A stretch of 64,000 bases of DNA from Aliagarivorans taiwanensis DSM 22990 (GTDB taxonomy: Bacteria > Pseudomonadota > Gammaproteobacteria > Enterobacterales > Celerinatantimonadaceae). Below the pieces are notes generated by a model. It was not told the DNA's origin, did not search any database, and saw nothing but the letters and a program-made list of their open reading frames with translations. The position numbers were made by a program, and so were the translations under genes. Location: the NCBI RefSeq assembly GCF_000429505.1, contig NZ_AUBZ01000001.1, positions 62,001 to 126,000 on the forward strand. Direction: 5' to 3'. Shown here in pieces: positions 38,952-48,655 of the stretch; positions within the stretch are counted from its first letter, which is position 1, and the number at the start of each line of letters is the position of its first letter.

Positions 38952-39434
38952 GCAACAATCTCCGTGCAGAACGAATGGCAGGCTCTTGGGTGAACAGGAG
39001 CCACATTATGCGAGAACTTAAGCAAGGGAAAAAGCACCTTTACGCGAGTTTACTTAAATACCCCTTAGTCGATGAAAATATCAGCCAAAGTCTAAAAGTC
39101 GATGACTCATCATCGCGCCTCAACACAACAAAGCACAACGATGCCACGCGCAATAATGCGTTATTCGGTAACAGCCTTTAGCTCGGTGAAAAGCCCGCGA
39201 TTTAAAGTAAGTGATTACTCATTTATAAAATCTTTGTCTCTCGCAAGGTTCAATCGGCTAAATTACGAGCAGTTCGGCGGCTGCGCTGAAGTTTGTTGTG
39301 ATCCTGTCGATAGTATAATTGACGCAGCCTCGGCATAATCGAGGTAACGGCTAAAAACAAAATAAAGTAAGCCTGGTAACAGTAAAACACAAAAACAAAA
39401 AAGCTACGTTTGGGAAAGGGATAGTCGAGGGGCT
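38952..39434. other. 483-bp intergenic region before the chemoreceptor gene
   Basis: It separates the divergent COG3014 lipoprotein and chemoreceptor genes. Short open frames at 38975-39181 and 39102-39338 have no family resemblance or ribosome sites, and I do not count them. The clearest signal is a FliA promoter at 39287-39313. A poly-A-rich leader (39355-39410) precedes the ATG at 39435. Confidence 0.6.
39287..39313 (+). promoter_or_regulatory. Sigma-28 (FliA) promoter of the chemoreceptor-PilZ unit
   Basis: TGAAGTTT, exactly 11 bp, then GTCGATAG: this matches the FliA consensus TAAAGTTT-N11-GCCGATAA at 7 of 8 and 6 of 8 positions with ideal spacing. The first gene starts 121 bp downstream. 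Confidence 0.75.
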
Positions 39435-41471
39435 ATGAAAAAGATTGTAAATAATGCAATTGGCGTAGGTCAGACGCTCGCCAATTTGTCGATTGTACAT
39501 CGGGTAAACATTGGCTTCGCTTTATTAGTGTTAATGATGTTGATAGCCAGCGCGTTAAACATTCGAGCCGGCGGGCTTATCGCCAACCAGCTCGACGAAG
39601 TAACCAACAACGCCAACCCCTTGGTGTTGGAAAGCAGTCAGTTCGCGGTTGACCTACTCACCGCCGATAAGCACTTCAAAGATGCGCTTACTAGCGTTAA
39701 TCCAGAAAGCATTCAATCCAGCCAAGACAACTTCGAGCAAAGCCAGCTCGACTTTGTTCAACAGATTGGCAGCCTGCTGCAAAGCACCCAGCCTTATCCA
39801 GAGCTGCGTCAGCGGATTGAAGCGCTCAATCAACTTGAAAGTGACTACTTTCAAGTGGCGATGCAGGTGATGCGCGACAACGTCAGCTACCGCGAGCAGG
39901 TTACTCAGGTGCGGCGCAGCGCGAGTCAACTGCAGATTATGCTGCCACAGCTGAAGAAAAATCTGTCTGATAAAGTGATTCTGCTCGATGATGATTACAT
40001 CCGCTGGGCCAGCGAGAGCTTTCTCAATGCCATGGCGACCATCGAGCTGAACACCATGGACGGGCTAAGTCGCGATGATTCTGAAAACATCGCCAAGTCC
40101 CTCGCCCGCAACAAGAACCTGCTCAAGACCTTTGAAGAGGCCACCAGTAATCTGGAAGATGAGATCCCAGAGCTGCGCAACGACATCGGCCACCAGATCG
40201 ACCAGTTTGTGCGAGATACCACTGCCGACACCGGCGCACTGGCTCGACACCTTGAGCTGGTCACCCAGCGCGAGACCATCGAGCAACGCACCGCCGAGGT
40301 AGCCGTGCTAATCAGTGACGCGGTCGAACAGCTTAACGAGATCAACCGCATCGCCAACCAGATCGCCGCTGATGCCGCTGCCGAGGCTCATCAACGTATC
40401 AGCGCCACCCGCTGGCAGGCGATTATCGCCATGCTGATTGCGGTACCAGTGACCATTGCCATCGCCTGGAGTGTGGCTCAGGGCATCAAGCGCCCACTGC
40501 GTTTGCTGATGGATAACTTTGGCGCGGCCGCCGAAGGCGATTTAACTCGTGAGATTGACTACACCAGCAACAACGAGTTCGGTCAGCTGGCTAGCTCCGC
40601 CAACCAGATGGTCAGCCAGATGCGCAAGCTACTGCACGACATCCTCGATGGTGCCGAGAGCTTGGCCAATGTGTCGCGCTCCAACTCGCAAACCCTCAAC
40701 GAGGCGCGCAGCGAGTTGGACAATCAGCGTCAGGAGACCGCCTCAGTGGCAGCCGCCATGACCGAGATGGAGCAGTCGGTACGCGAAGTCGCCTCTAGCG
40801 CCAATGTCACCTTGGACAAGGTGATGGAAGTGGAGCATGCCTCCAGTTCAGGCCGTAAAATCATGAGCGACAATATCACCACCACTCATCAACTGTCCGA
40901 CCGTTTGGCGCACAGCAGTGAGGTCATCGGCGAAGTGGGCGATATGAGTAACAACATCGGGTCGATTCTCGATGTGATCCGTGGTATAGCCGATCAAACT
41001 AACCTGCTGGCGCTTAACGCCGCCATCGAAGCCGCCCGTGCCGGCGAGCAAGGCCGAGGCTTCGCGGTAGTGGCTGATGAGGTAAGGGTGTTGGCTCAGA
41101 AAACCACCGATTCAACCTCTGAGATCCAGACCATGATCGAGAATCTTCAGAAGAGTGCCAAGCGCGCGGTAGAGGTGATGGCCCAGTGCTCCAATGAGAT
41201 GCAATCGAGTATTGCGCAAACCTCAGATGCCAACGGCGCGATGGAGGAGATCCAGGGGATTATCACTCAGATCTCTGACATGAGCAGCCAGATTGCTGCC
41301 GCCGCCGAGCAGCAGCAAGCGACTGGCGCAGAGATCTCCAGCAACCTTAACCGTATCTCCAATATTAGCGATGAGAACTACCACAGCATTGAGGTGGTGG
41401 CACACACCAGTGAGGAGATGGGCGAGCTGGCGCAAACCCAAGACCAGCTGGTGAAACACTTCAAGGTGTAG
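39435..41471 (+). CDS. Methyl-accepting chemotaxis protein (1)
   Basis: A 678-aa transmembrane chemoreceptor. TM1 is at about 24-44, a large helical periplasmic sensor at about 45-326 (two helical bundles, HBM-like in size), TM2 at about 327-350 ([18 protein letters not shown]), then a HAMP domain and the signalling domain whose tip is [20 protein letters not shown] at about 518-537. It has no C-terminal CheR-binding pentapeptide. The ligand cannot be told. It is preceded by a FliA promoter and followed by a YcgR-like gene, so it belongs to the flagellar regulon. Confidence 0.93.
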   Translation: MKKIVNNAIGVGQTLANLSIVHRVNIGFALLVLMMLIASALNIRAGGLIANQLDEVTNNANPLVLESSQFAVDLLTADKHFKDALTSVNPESIQSSQDNFEQSQLDFVQQIGSLLQSTQPYPELRQRIEALNQLESDYFQVAMQVMRDNVSYREQVTQVRRSASQLQIMLPQLKKNLSDKVILLDDDYIRWASESFLNAMATIELNTMDGLSRDDSENIAKSLARNKNLLKTFEEATSNLEDEIPELRNDIGHQIDQFVRDTTADTGALARHLELVTQRETIEQRTAEVAVLISDAVEQLNEINRIANQIAADAAAEAHQRISATRWQAIIAMLIAVPVTIAIAWSVAQGIKRPLRLLMDNFGAAAEGDLTREIDYTSNNEFGQLASSANQMVSQMRKLLHDILDGAESLANVSRSNSQTLNEARSELDNQRQETASVAAAMTEMEQSVREVASSANVTLDKVMEVEHASSSGRKIMSDNITTTHQLSDRLAHSSEVIGEVGDMSNNIGSILDVIRGIADQTNLLALNAAIEAARAGEQGRGFAVVADEVRVLAQKTTDSTSEIQTMIENLQKSAKRAVEVMAQCSNEMQSSIAQTSDANGAMEEIQGIITQISDMSSQIAAAAEQQQATGAEISSNLNRISNISDENYHSIEVVAHTSEEMGELAQTQDQLVKHFKV

Positions 41472-41480
41472 TGTAATGGT

Positions 41481-41499
41481 GGGGCGCGGGATGCGCCCC
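41481..41499 (+). other. GC hairpin between chemoreceptor 1 and the PilZ gene
   Basis: GGGGCGC-GGGAT-GCGCCCC: a 7-bp stem with no T run. It may stabilise or process the mRNA rather than terminate it. Confidence 0.45.
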
Positions 41500-41530
41500 G
41501 AACCTCACACAACAGTTAAAGGATTAACCT

Positions 41531-42199
41531 GTGGATTTGCTCAGTCCGGAACTCAAAAAACGCTTTGACGCCCTGCCCTGCAACTCTGAAGTGCAGATCC
41601 AAATTCCCACGGCCACCACACCAATTCGCCTGCGCAGTCGTTTGGTCGGTATCGATCCCAACATGTGCATATTGCTCAGCCAAGGCAGCGATCATAACTG
41701 GAAGGCCGCCAAAGAGTTGCTGCGTGAAGGCCAAACCGTGGTGATACGGGTGATGAACCCGCTCGACCCCGACGGCCCGATCTTTGCGTATCGCGATGCC
41801 ATCACCAAGATGATGAGCGTGGTGGGCCGCTGGTTGGTGATTGGCTACCCCAAACAGATGCAGTACATCAGCCTGCGAGAACATGCCCGTCATCCGGTAC
41901 AGGCTCAAGCCAAACTGATTTTCAGCGATAGCCAATCCTCGGTGCAGTTGTGTGATATCTCCTTGCAAGGCTGTGCGGTCATCACCGAACACTTAGTGAA
42001 AGCCGGTGTTCCCGATGGGCAATTACAGCTGCAAACCCACGACAATAAGCCCATTGCTATCCCAGTTCAGTTCTGCAATCAGAACCGTACCCACCCGCAA
42101 TCAGAGCAGTATCAGGTAGGCCTGAAGTTCAGCGCCGATGACAAGCAAAAAATCCGCTTTGTTCAGCAAACCATCCTGCAATACCTGATTGAAACCTAG
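41531..42199 (+). CDS. YcgR-type flagellar brake with PilZ domain
   Basis: A 222-aa two-domain protein. The N-terminal YcgR-N-like barrel (about 1-105) has LSPELKKRFDALPCNSEVQI. The PilZ domain has a full c-di-GMP signature: REHAR (R-x-x-x-R, near 117-121) and DISLQG (D-x-S-x-x-G). YcgR slows the flagellar motor when c-di-GMP is high. It starts at GTG 41531 with AAAGGA upstream. The position between two chemoreceptors and behind a FliA promoter supports this function. A generic PilZ effector is the alternative. Confidence 0.88.
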   Translation: MDLLSPELKKRFDALPCNSEVQIQIPTATTPIRLRSRLVGIDPNMCILLSQGSDHNWKAAKELLREGQTVVIRVMNPLDPDGPIFAYRDAITKMMSVVGRWLVIGYPKQMQYISLREHARHPVQAQAKLIFSDSQSSVQLCDISLQGCAVITEHLVKAGVPDGQLQLQTHDNKPIAIPVQFCNQNRTHPQSEQYQVGLKFSADDKQKIRFVQQTILQYLIET

Positions 42200-42207
42200 G
42201 CTAAGCT

Positions 42208-42234
42208 CACTGTTTTAGTAATTACCGCCAACAG
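42208..42234 (+). promoter_or_regulatory. Weak FliA-like promoter before chemoreceptor 2
   Basis: CACTGTTT-N11-GCCAACAG matches the consensus at 5 of 8 in each box with the right spacing. It lies just after the PilZ stop. The poor -10 makes this uncertain. Confidence 0.25.
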
Positions 42235-42341
42235 AGTTTTGACTCTCCGCACACTCTGGCTGGATGCCTGCTGAAAAATGTAACCGGTTTCATTTTAATT
42301 GAGGAAATGTAACACCGCATTCACTCACATGGAGGTCATGT

Positions 42342-44339
42342 ATGCGTTTGGGTCTAGGCATCGTATCCCGCGTCATCACCAGCTTCGCCATTCTTGGTAT
42401 TTCAATGTTGCTACTTGGAGGTTACTCCATGTACAGCAATCGCTCATTGCACGATGATGTGCAGCAGATCAGCCAGCGCTTTACCCCGATGGTTGAACTG
42501 GCAGGAGACGCCAGCCTTACCTCCCTGCAGCTCGAAAAACACCTGAACAACTACCTGTTTGAAAACCGCAACAACGCTCAAGCCGAGTTATTCGACGAGC
42601 TGGCGCCACTCGCTGAGCAGCTCAACCAGCAACTACTAGATATTCCTGATGAACTGCTGCCAGCAGAGCAGAGAACCGCTTCTGTGGCTGCCATTGAGCA
42701 GTTTCTGAGTCATGCAGCGAGCATTCAAGGTAATCACCAAAGCAGCATCGAGCTGCAACAGGCCATCGCCAAAAAACGTATCCGCGTACAAAGGTTGCCC
42801 GGCACTATTCAGCGTGACCTGCAGGCCTTCACCACCGAATCGAGCACCTTCCTCAAGTCGATTCTTGCCAACCTCGATACCTCCCTTTCGTTTGTCGAGG
42901 TCAACACTCTGCGGGCGCTCAATGCCAGCGACCCCAGCGAGGTCAGCAAAGCGCTGCTGGCCAACCAGAAGAAACGCGATGACATCGAGATGGATTTCGA
43001 AGATATCGTGAGCCTGGTCGACAGCGTCCAAGACATGGCCAACGGCTCGATTGCCCATGGCATTAAAGAGCTGCTGCAAGAGACTATGGAGCCGCAAGGA
43101 GTGCTCTCGCAACAGCTGCAGTACATTGAGCACCAACAGCAACTGAGCCACGACCTTACCCTGGCGACCAGTGCTATCGATGAGCTGGTTGCTGGATTGG
43201 CGCAGGTACAAAACATCGCAAGAGAGCGTGCCAATGCAGCCAACCAACGCGCTGAAAGCACCTATCAGCGGGGTCGAGCATTGCTGGTAGGACTATTATC
43301 AGTCTCGCTGTTGGTGGTGCTTATTATCAGCGCCAGCATCTATCGCAGCGTGAACTCGCCACTACGGGAGATCAAAGCGGTATTACACCAGCTCACCCAA
43401 GGGGATTTACGTAGCAAGATTGGCTACGCCAAACCCGATGAGTTCGGCGAGTTAAGCACCAACATCAACCAGGTCATCGACCAACTGCAGCACATATTGG
43501 GCGAACTTAGCTCCACCGCCGCCGAAATCAAACAGGTATCTCAGAGCAATCTGGCCAGCGCCGAGCGGGTCACCGACAAGCTCGACAGCGAACGCCAAGG
43601 TACCGCGAGCGTCGCAGCAGCCATGACCGAGATGGAACAATCAGCGGTGCAGGTGTCCGATGCGGTCGACCATGCCCAGCAACGAATTCAAGAGGTAAAG
43701 GCAGCCAGTGCACTGGGCCTGGAGCTGTCCGATCAAAACCGTCAGTTAATCGACCAACTGGCAGAGCGAATAAGCCAGAGCACCGGTGTGGTTGAGCAAG
43801 TGGAAAGCCTGGGCGCCGACATTGCCGGGATCTTAGATGTCATTGAAGATATTGCCTCGCAAACCAACTTACTGGCGCTTAACGCCGCCATCGAAGCGGC
43901 CCGGGCTGGCGAACATGGCCGTGGCTTTGCAGTGGTCTCCGACGAGGTGCGCAGCTTAGCGCAGAAGACCCGCAGCTCAACCGGTAAGATCCAAGAGATG
44001 ATCGAGGCACTGCAACAGAGCATTAAAAGCGCTACCCACCAAATGGGCGAGTGCCATCAGGAGATGACCCAGTGCGTACGCATGTCCGATGAAACCGAAC
44101 AAAGCCAACAGCAAATTCAACTATTGATGGAAGAGATCGCCGAGCTCGGCACCCAGATCTCGGTTGCCGCCACCGAACAGCGGCAAACCTCACAAGCGAT
44201 ATCTCTTAACCTTAATGAGATATCTAGTGGCTCGGCGAGCAACTACCAAGAGATTGGCCAAGTACTCGAAGTCAGTGGCCAACTTAGCGGCCTGGCGCAG
44301 AAGCAAGAGACCCTCGCGCAGCGCTTTGAGGTAGTATGA
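42342..44339 (+). CDS. Methyl-accepting chemotaxis protein (2)
   Basis: A 665-aa chemoreceptor. TM1 lies at about 12-30, a helical periplasmic sensor at about 31-310, TM2 at about 311-333 ([20 protein letters not shown]), HAMP ([19 protein letters not shown]), and a signalling domain with tip [20 protein letters not shown] near 505-525. Its layout matches receptor 1, suggesting an old duplication, although the sensor domains differ. Its last codons fall in the first unit of a tandem 22-bp repeat. Ligand unknown. Confidence 0.92.
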   Translation: MRLGLGIVSRVITSFAILGISMLLLGGYSMYSNRSLHDDVQQISQRFTPMVELAGDASLTSLQLEKHLNNYLFENRNNAQAELFDELAPLAEQLNQQLLDIPDELLPAEQRTASVAAIEQFLSHAASIQGNHQSSIELQQAIAKKRIRVQRLPGTIQRDLQAFTTESSTFLKSILANLDTSLSFVEVNTLRALNASDPSEVSKALLANQKKRDDIEMDFEDIVSLVDSVQDMANGSIAHGIKELLQETMEPQGVLSQQLQYIEHQQQLSHDLTLATSAIDELVAGLAQVQNIARERANAANQRAESTYQRGRALLVGLLSVSLLVVLIISASIYRSVNSPLREIKAVLHQLTQGDLRSKIGYAKPDEFGELSTNINQVIDQLQHILGELSSTAAEIKQVSQSNLASAERVTDKLDSERQGTASVAAAMTEMEQSAVQVSDAVDHAQQRIQEVKAASALGLELSDQNRQLIDQLAERISQSTGVVEQVESLGADIAGILDVIEDIASQTNLLALNAAIEAARAGEHGRGFAVVSDEVRSLAQKTRSSTGKIQEMIEALQQSIKSATHQMGECHQEMTQCVRMSDETEQSQQQIQLLMEEIAELGTQISVAATEQRQTSQAISLNLNEISSGSASNYQEIGQVLEVSGQLSGLAQKQETLAQRFEVV

Positions 44340-44397
44340 ACAGCGTTTTGAGGTGGTATGAGCAGCGCTTTGACGCTATTTGAATAGCATTTTGTAG
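44318..44397 (+). repeat. Tandem 22-bp repeats at the end of chemoreceptor 2
   Basis: Units at 44318-44339, 44340-44361, 44362-44383 and a partial unit at 44384-44397. The first two share GCAGCG(C/T)TTTGAGGT(A/G)GTATGA-type sequence; the third diverges in the second half. Unit 1 encodes the end of the receptor (QRFEVV stop); units 2-4 lie downstream. The array looks like slippage or duplication of the gene's 3' end. Confidence 0.9.
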
Positions 44398-44402
44398 AAA
44401 GG

Positions 44403-44432
44403 TAAGCAGGGCCGTGTTTACTGCCCTGCTTA
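44403..44432. terminator. 10-bp hairpin between convergent chemoreceptor 2 and malM-like gene
   Basis: TAAGCAGGGC / GCCCTGCTTA with a 10-nt loop lies between converging ends at 44339 and 44448. The minus-strand side has only CCTTTCT, so it may be a weak bidirectional terminator. Confidence 0.5.
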
Positions 44433-44447
44433 GCAAGCGGAGTGATG

Positions 44448-45515
44448 CTACGGTTGGTAGGTTTTCAAGGTATCAAAGAAGGTTTTGCGAGCACTCTTGG
44501 AGCCGAGAGTTTCAGCCTCATCCACCAGCGATAGCGCGGTATCGATCTGGCCCGACTGAATAGACTCTCTGATCAACTGGTTGTACATCGACTCTGTCTG
44601 CTCCAGCATGCGCCGCTTGGTATCTGGCGTATCGCTGGCAACCCCCACGGTGGCAGGTTCTGCGCTCAACGCACTATTGTCGCTACCAATCTCGGCAGCC
44701 GTGGTGGTTTTAGGCTGCTCAACCACAGCCTGGCGTCGCTCACGCGCTTGCTTGTCAGCAACGATACTCTTGCCTTGGTAGTCAACGGCCGTTGCTACCT
44801 TCTGGCTACGTTCGCCAAACAAGGGCTTTTGCTCGATAACTCCGTCTCTTACCGTTGGATTCACATACAACTCGAGTGCGCCTAACGCGCTGTGCGGCAA
44901 CTCTACATCGTTCATCATGGGGTCGTTGCGGCCATTGTTGATATCTTCGATGCGACGTGGATGCACCATGGTCACCGAGCCCTGCATATCGTTGGCAGTT
45001 GAGTACACCAACAGGTAGCTATCTCCCAGTGAGGGGTCGAGCTGGATAACAGCACGATAACGGTTAGGATCGCGTTTCTTTTCTGCGATGGCATAGCGGA
45101 AGCTGCTAAAAGGGATCTGGCGAATAACTTGGTGGTTGGCATCTAAGATGGCGACGGTGGGCGCTAACACGCCGTCGGTTGCAACGCTATCAATCGCCAG
45201 CAGGTAAGGCGCACTGGCCTTGGGTAACTGATAACCCAGCGTATAGCTGTCACCAGATACAAATGGGAACACTTGGGTGTCTTCGTCGAGCGCTTGGCGT
45301 ACCCGGGATTTTTCCTCAAGTGGCGTGTACTCAAGCTCAGATAGCGACCAACAGCACAAGCTAGCACTGCTCAGATTATCGCGCGCTTCGTCAACTTCGT
45401 TGCTGAATGGCGCCAACGCCTTGTCCAGATCGAATACCCTTAAATCCTCCACCGATGAAGAACAGGCTGCCAGCCCTAATGAAAACATGGCCACGATTAA
45501 CTTCGAATGTTCCAC
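44448..45515 (-). CDS. MalM-family lipoprotein (copy 1)
   Basis: A 355-aa protein, GTG start at 45515 with GGGAG upstream. The signal peptide ends in lipobox LGLAAC (lipid Cys18). Adjacent Cys pair and CCWSLSELEYTPL match the MalM opening; LPHSALGALELYVNP is also family-like. The C-terminus has the conserved YNQLI ... ALSLVDEAETLGSKSARKTF helical segment seen in all three copies of this window. E. coli MalM is a soluble periplasmic protein of the maltose regulon with no known biochemical role; these copies are lipoproteins. It is last in the lamB-ptsG island, after the ptsG terminator. Confidence 0.87.
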   Translation of the reverse strand: MEHSKLIVAMFSLGLAACSSSVEDLRVFDLDKALAPFSNEVDEARDNLSSASLCCWSLSELEYTPLEEKSRVRQALDEDTQVFPFVSGDSYTLGYQLPKASAPYLLAIDSVATDGVLAPTVAILDANHQVIRQIPFSSFRYAIAEKKRDPNRYRAVIQLDPSLGDSYLLVYSTANDMQGSVTMVHPRRIEDINNGRNDPMMNDVELPHSALGALELYVNPTVRDGVIEQKPLFGERSQKVATAVDYQGKSIVADKQARERRQAVVEQPKTTTAAEIGSDNSALSAEPATVGVASDTPDTKRRMLEQTESMYNQLIRESIQSGQIDTALSLVDEAETLGSKSARKTFFDTLKTYQP

Positions 45516-45642
45516 AACTACTCCCTTGGTATCTTTTTGCTCTCCATTAGTGGTTAACCAATATCAACATTTTGTGGCATAAACTGCCAGATATATTTAC
45601 CAATTAGTCTGCCACGATCACAGTCCTTGGCAGGCTTCAGGC

Positions 45643-45669
45643 ATAAAAAAAGGAGGCCTTAGGCCTCCT
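45643..45669 (-). terminator. Rho-independent terminator of ptsG
   Basis: On the minus strand AGGAGGCC-TAA-GGCCTCCT is followed by a run of seven T, 21 bp after the ptsG stop at 45690. Confidence 0.92.
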
Positions 45670-45689
45670 CATCAACTCATGAAAACCAC

Positions 45690-47120
45690 TTAGTTAGTTT
45701 TCAGGAAGTTTTCCATATCAGTCTTCAGGTTGTCAGACTTGGTACCGAAGATAGCTTGTACACCTTGGCCAGCTACCACAACACCCGCTGCGCCCAGAGA
45801 CTTAAGCTTAGCTTGGTCTACTGCGTCAACCGCTTTAACTTGGATGCGCAGACGAGTAATACAAGCGTCCAGGCTAACGATGTTTTCGCGACCGCCAAAG
45901 GCTTCAACCAGAGACTTGCTCATCTCGTCGCCTTGAACTTGTGCAGTCTCTTCTTCTTCATCTTCACGACCTGGAGTCTTCAGGTCAAACTTAGCGATTA
46001 CGAAGCGGAACACTGAGTAGTAGATTGCAGCGTAAATCAGACCAATTACAGGGAACAGGAAGATCTTCTGTGAGTTGGCAGACAGAACGATGAAGTCAAT
46101 CAGACCGTGTGAGAACGAAGTACCGTGTACCATGCCCAGGGTGTTGGTTACTACGAAAGCAGTACCCGCTAGCAGAGCGTGGATTACGTACAGTACTGGT
46201 GCTGCGAACAGGAATGCGAACTCGATGGGTTCGGTGATACCAGTCAGGAATGAAGTCAGTGCAGCAGAGATCATCACACCACCGATCTTGGCGCGGTTCT
46301 CAGGTTTAGCAGAGTGCCAGATAGCAACAGCAGCAGCAGGCAGACCGTACATCTTGAACATGTAACCACCAGCCAGCTGGCCGAAGTAGTGCATTTCAGC
46401 AGTACGAGAAGCCGCATCAGATTCGATGTAGCACTGTAGGATACCGTTACGTACTTCACCAGCAGCGTTCAAACACTCACCAGCTTGGTAGAAGAATGGA
46501 ACGTTCCAGATGTGGTGCAGACCGAATGGAATCAGTGCACGCTCAACCACGCCGTAGATACCGAAAGCAACCTGTGGGCTTTGTACCGCGGCCCAGTGAG
46601 AGAAGCTATCGATTACTGAACCAATTGGTGGCCAGATGAACGACAGGATAATACCCAGGAAGATGCTCAGGAAGGCAGTGATAATTGGCACTGAACGCTT
46701 ACCAGCGAAGAAGCCCAAGTAAGCAGGCAGCTGGATGCGGAAGAAGCGGTTAAAGGTCCAGGCAGCTACACCACCGGCCAGGATACCGCCAAGAACACCG
46801 GTGTCGATGGCTTCAACGCCCATCACACCCGCCATTACGCTCAGGGTACCTTGTACAACACCGAAGCCTACGATCGCAGCCAGTGCCGCTACACCATCGT
46901 TGTTAGTGAAGCCAAGTGCAACACCTACAGCGAACAGTAGCGCCATCTGACCGAATACCGCCATACCGGCTTCAACCATTAGTGCAGAGATAATCTCTGG
47001 CATCCATGAGAAGCCGGCAGCACCGACCCCTAGCAAAATACCAGCAACCGGCATAACCGATACTGGTAGCATTAGTGCTTTACCAACTTTTTGTGCGTTG
47101 GCAAACAGTTTGTTTGACAT
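45690..47120 (-). CDS. ptsG: PTS glucose-specific EIICB component
   Basis: Imports and phosphorylates glucose (phosphate from EIIA-Glc). 476 aa, the length of E. coli PtsG (477). The IIC domain (1-~380) has [44 protein letters not shown] and the binding motif [13 protein letters not shown] linker leads to the IIB domain with phosphorylated Cys in LDACITRLR (near 425). The C-terminus [19 protein letters not shown] also matches PtsG. The neighbours are maltose-type proteins, so maltose/maltodextrin-derived sugar is an alternative, but the sequence looks like glucose PtsG. Confidence 0.93.
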   Translation of the reverse strand: MSNKLFANAQKVGKALMLPVSVMPVAGILLGVGAAGFSWMPEIISALMVEAGMAVFGQMALLFAVGVALGFTNNDGVAALAAIVGFGVVQGTLSVMAGVMGVEAIDTGVLGGILAGGVAAWTFNRFFRIQLPAYLGFFAGKRSVPIITAFLSIFLGIILSFIWPPIGSVIDSFSHWAAVQSPQVAFGIYGVVERALIPFGLHHIWNVPFFYQAGECLNAAGEVRNGILQCYIESDAASRTAEMHYFGQLAGGYMFKMYGLPAAAVAIWHSAKPENRAKIGGVMISAALTSFLTGITEPIEFAFLFAAPVLYVIHALLAGTAFVVTNTLGMVHGTSFSHGLIDFIVLSANSQKIFLFPVIGLIYAAIYYSVFRFVIAKFDLKTPGREDEEEETAQVQGDEMSKSLVEAFGGRENIVSLDACITRLRIQVKAVDAVDQAKLKSLGAAGVVVAGQGVQAIFGTKSDNLKTDMENFLKTN

Positions 47121-47428
47121 AGTGAGCTCCTAAAGGGACGTCCAATCTAGAAAGTCTTTGGCTTACAGCCTAGACCAAAAAGGGCGGCTTGATTGTTTTT
47201 GTAATATCCAGCCACCCTCTGTAGATATTCGCCGCTAGTTTACGGCGATAAATGTCAAAAAAATGCGAGCTAGGACAAGTTAAACCTCTCATTTCGTAAC
47301 GCTTTGTAACACCTCTAAACAGGCGCGCTACATAGCTGCATTTGCGTATTACAATGTTGATTTACGCTACGTCAGATACACAAAAGGCCAGCTATTGCTA
47401 GCCGGCCTTTTTTAGAAACATAAAGCGT
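47121..47428 (-). other. ptsG upstream region
   Basis: A 308-bp gap between malM copy 2 and ptsG. It contains the terminator of malM copy 2 (47382-47414) and no coding sequence. A minus-strand TTGACA (47253-47258) is a possible -35, but I see no matching -10 at 16-18 bp. No small-RNA pairing site or recognisable Mlc site was found. Confidence 0.45.
47382..47414. terminator. Terminator hairpin after malM copy 2
   Basis: AAAAGGCC and GGCCTTTT enclose an inner GCTA/TAGC stem; a TTTT run follows on the minus strand and a T6 run on the plus strand. It lies 15 bp after the malM copy 2 stop. Confidence 0.75.
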
Positions 47429-48448
47429 TTAGTAGTTTGAGTACGCTTTAATAAAGGTGCTCCGCGCAGAGGCCGAACCCGCCGCCTCGGCTTCTTCAAC
47501 CAAGGTCAGCGCACGATTCAGATCGCCCTGAGCCACATACTTCTGAATGAGCTGGTTATAGAAGGCCTCGGTCTCTTCCAACATCGAGCCAGTCGCAACA
47601 GTAGACTTAGCTTTAGGGCTAGTCGTTTGTGTAGCCGCGGCAGGCTCAGCTGCAGGCTTGGTCGCAGGCGCAACCGTCTCAGCAGCAACGGGAGCGGCCA
47701 CTAGCACTGGACGGCTTGGATCCACCAACTCGCTGGTATTCGCAACAATCACCTTGCTGTCATCCAGTGCTCGTCCGCCTCGGCCAAAGTGCACACCGAC
47801 CACACCTTGTGTGGCATGGGGGATAATCGGGTCTTTCAAACCCGTGGTGTTCATCCCAGAGGTCGAGCGCGACTCGAGCGTTGCCACGTGAGAAACATTG
47901 CTGGTACCTGCGACTAGCTCATCGGTGGTGTAGACAAGCAGGTACTTCTCATTGGTTTCAGGCGAACCGGTTCGACGCAGATTGAAGCTGGCCAATAACC
48001 TGTGTGGCTGATATTGCGTCTTCTCGAGGTAGTCGAAGTTCTCACCAGGTACCACACGTGTTACTTCGAAATTTTCATTAAGCATGGCGACTTTTGGCAC
48101 AAACACCGATTGCTTGATTTCACTGGTTACCGTCACTGGCAGGTCTGTGCTGCCTTGTGGGATCTCGTAAGCCAATAAAAAGCTCTTGCCCGATGCAAAC
48201 TCGAAACTCTGATTGCCACTGCTTACCGACTCTTTGAAAAAATAACTCTCGGGCGTAGCCAGGTAATTTATCTCTGATAGCGAGGTGCAACACGGAACAG
48301 ACTCAGCCAAAGCCTTTTCATCTTGAACTCGGAACCCAAACAGCTCGGTACCGCCGGGAACGGAACTGAGTATCTGCTGATTTTGCTTTGAAGAACATCC
48401 TGAAATAATCGCTGGAACCAGCACAATCCATAACCATTTGCGACTCAC
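47429..48448 (-). CDS. MalM-family lipoprotein (copy 2)
   Basis: A 339-aa lipoprotein. GTG 48448 was chosen because AGGGAGA lies upstream and the signal peptide MSRKWLWIVLVPAIISGC then ends in a lipobox with lipid Cys18, exactly as in copies 1 and 3. CCTSLSEINYLAT follows the N-terminal region. A Pro/Ala/Thr-rich stretch (about 230-285) links to the C-terminal YNQLIQKYVAQGDLNRALTL ... VEEAEAAGSASARSTF domain. The longer reading frame upstream has no lipoprotein logic. Flanked by terminators on both sides. Confidence 0.87.
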   Translation of the reverse strand: MSRKWLWIVLVPAIISGCSSKQNQQILSSVPGGTELFGFRVQDEKALAESVPCCTSLSEINYLATPESYFFKESVSSGNQSFEFASGKSFLLAYEIPQGSTDLPVTVTSEIKQSVFVPKVAMLNENFEVTRVVPGENFDYLEKTQYQPHRLLASFNLRRTGSPETNEKYLLVYTTDELVAGTSNVSHVATLESRSTSGMNTTGLKDPIIPHATQGVVGVHFGRGGRALDDSKVIVANTSELVDPSRPVLVAAPVAAETVAPATKPAAEPAAATQTTSPKAKSTVATGSMLEETEAFYNQLIQKYVAQGDLNRALTLVEEAEAAGSASARSTFIKAYSNY

Positions 48449-48604
48449 TACAATCTCCCTAACTAAATAAAAACTAACTCCCCAAGCTAGAATTTTGCTG
48501 CTAGCTTGGCTAGTGGAACAACCAAAACTTGTCGGCGGCCCCCCACCTACAAGCACCGCCATGAAACAAGTTTCACGACTATGCAAAATCAATTGTGCCA
48601 AATC

Positions 48605-48631
48605 AAAAAAGGCCAGCAGTTTGTGCCGGCC
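48605..48631 (-). terminator. Terminator after malM copy 3
   Basis: Minus strand: GGCCGGCA-CAAAC-TGCTGGCC (one mismatch), then TTTTTT. It lies 25 bp beyond the copy 3 stop at 48656. Confidence 0.75.
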
Positions 48632-48655
48632 CTTCTTGATGATCTATCTCAACGA

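Noticed and set aside
38975-39338. Small plus-strand frames before the chemoreceptor
   Set aside because: No ribosome site or domain, and the FliA promoter lies within the second frame.
45690-47120. Maltose-specific rather than glucose-specific PTS
   Set aside because: Sequence segments and length match E. coli PtsG across IIC and IIB; only the neighbours suggest maltose.
47121-47428. Small RNA or Mlc site upstream of ptsG
   Set aside because: No sequence resembling the E. coli Mlc operator, and an isolated TTGACA lacks a -10 partner.
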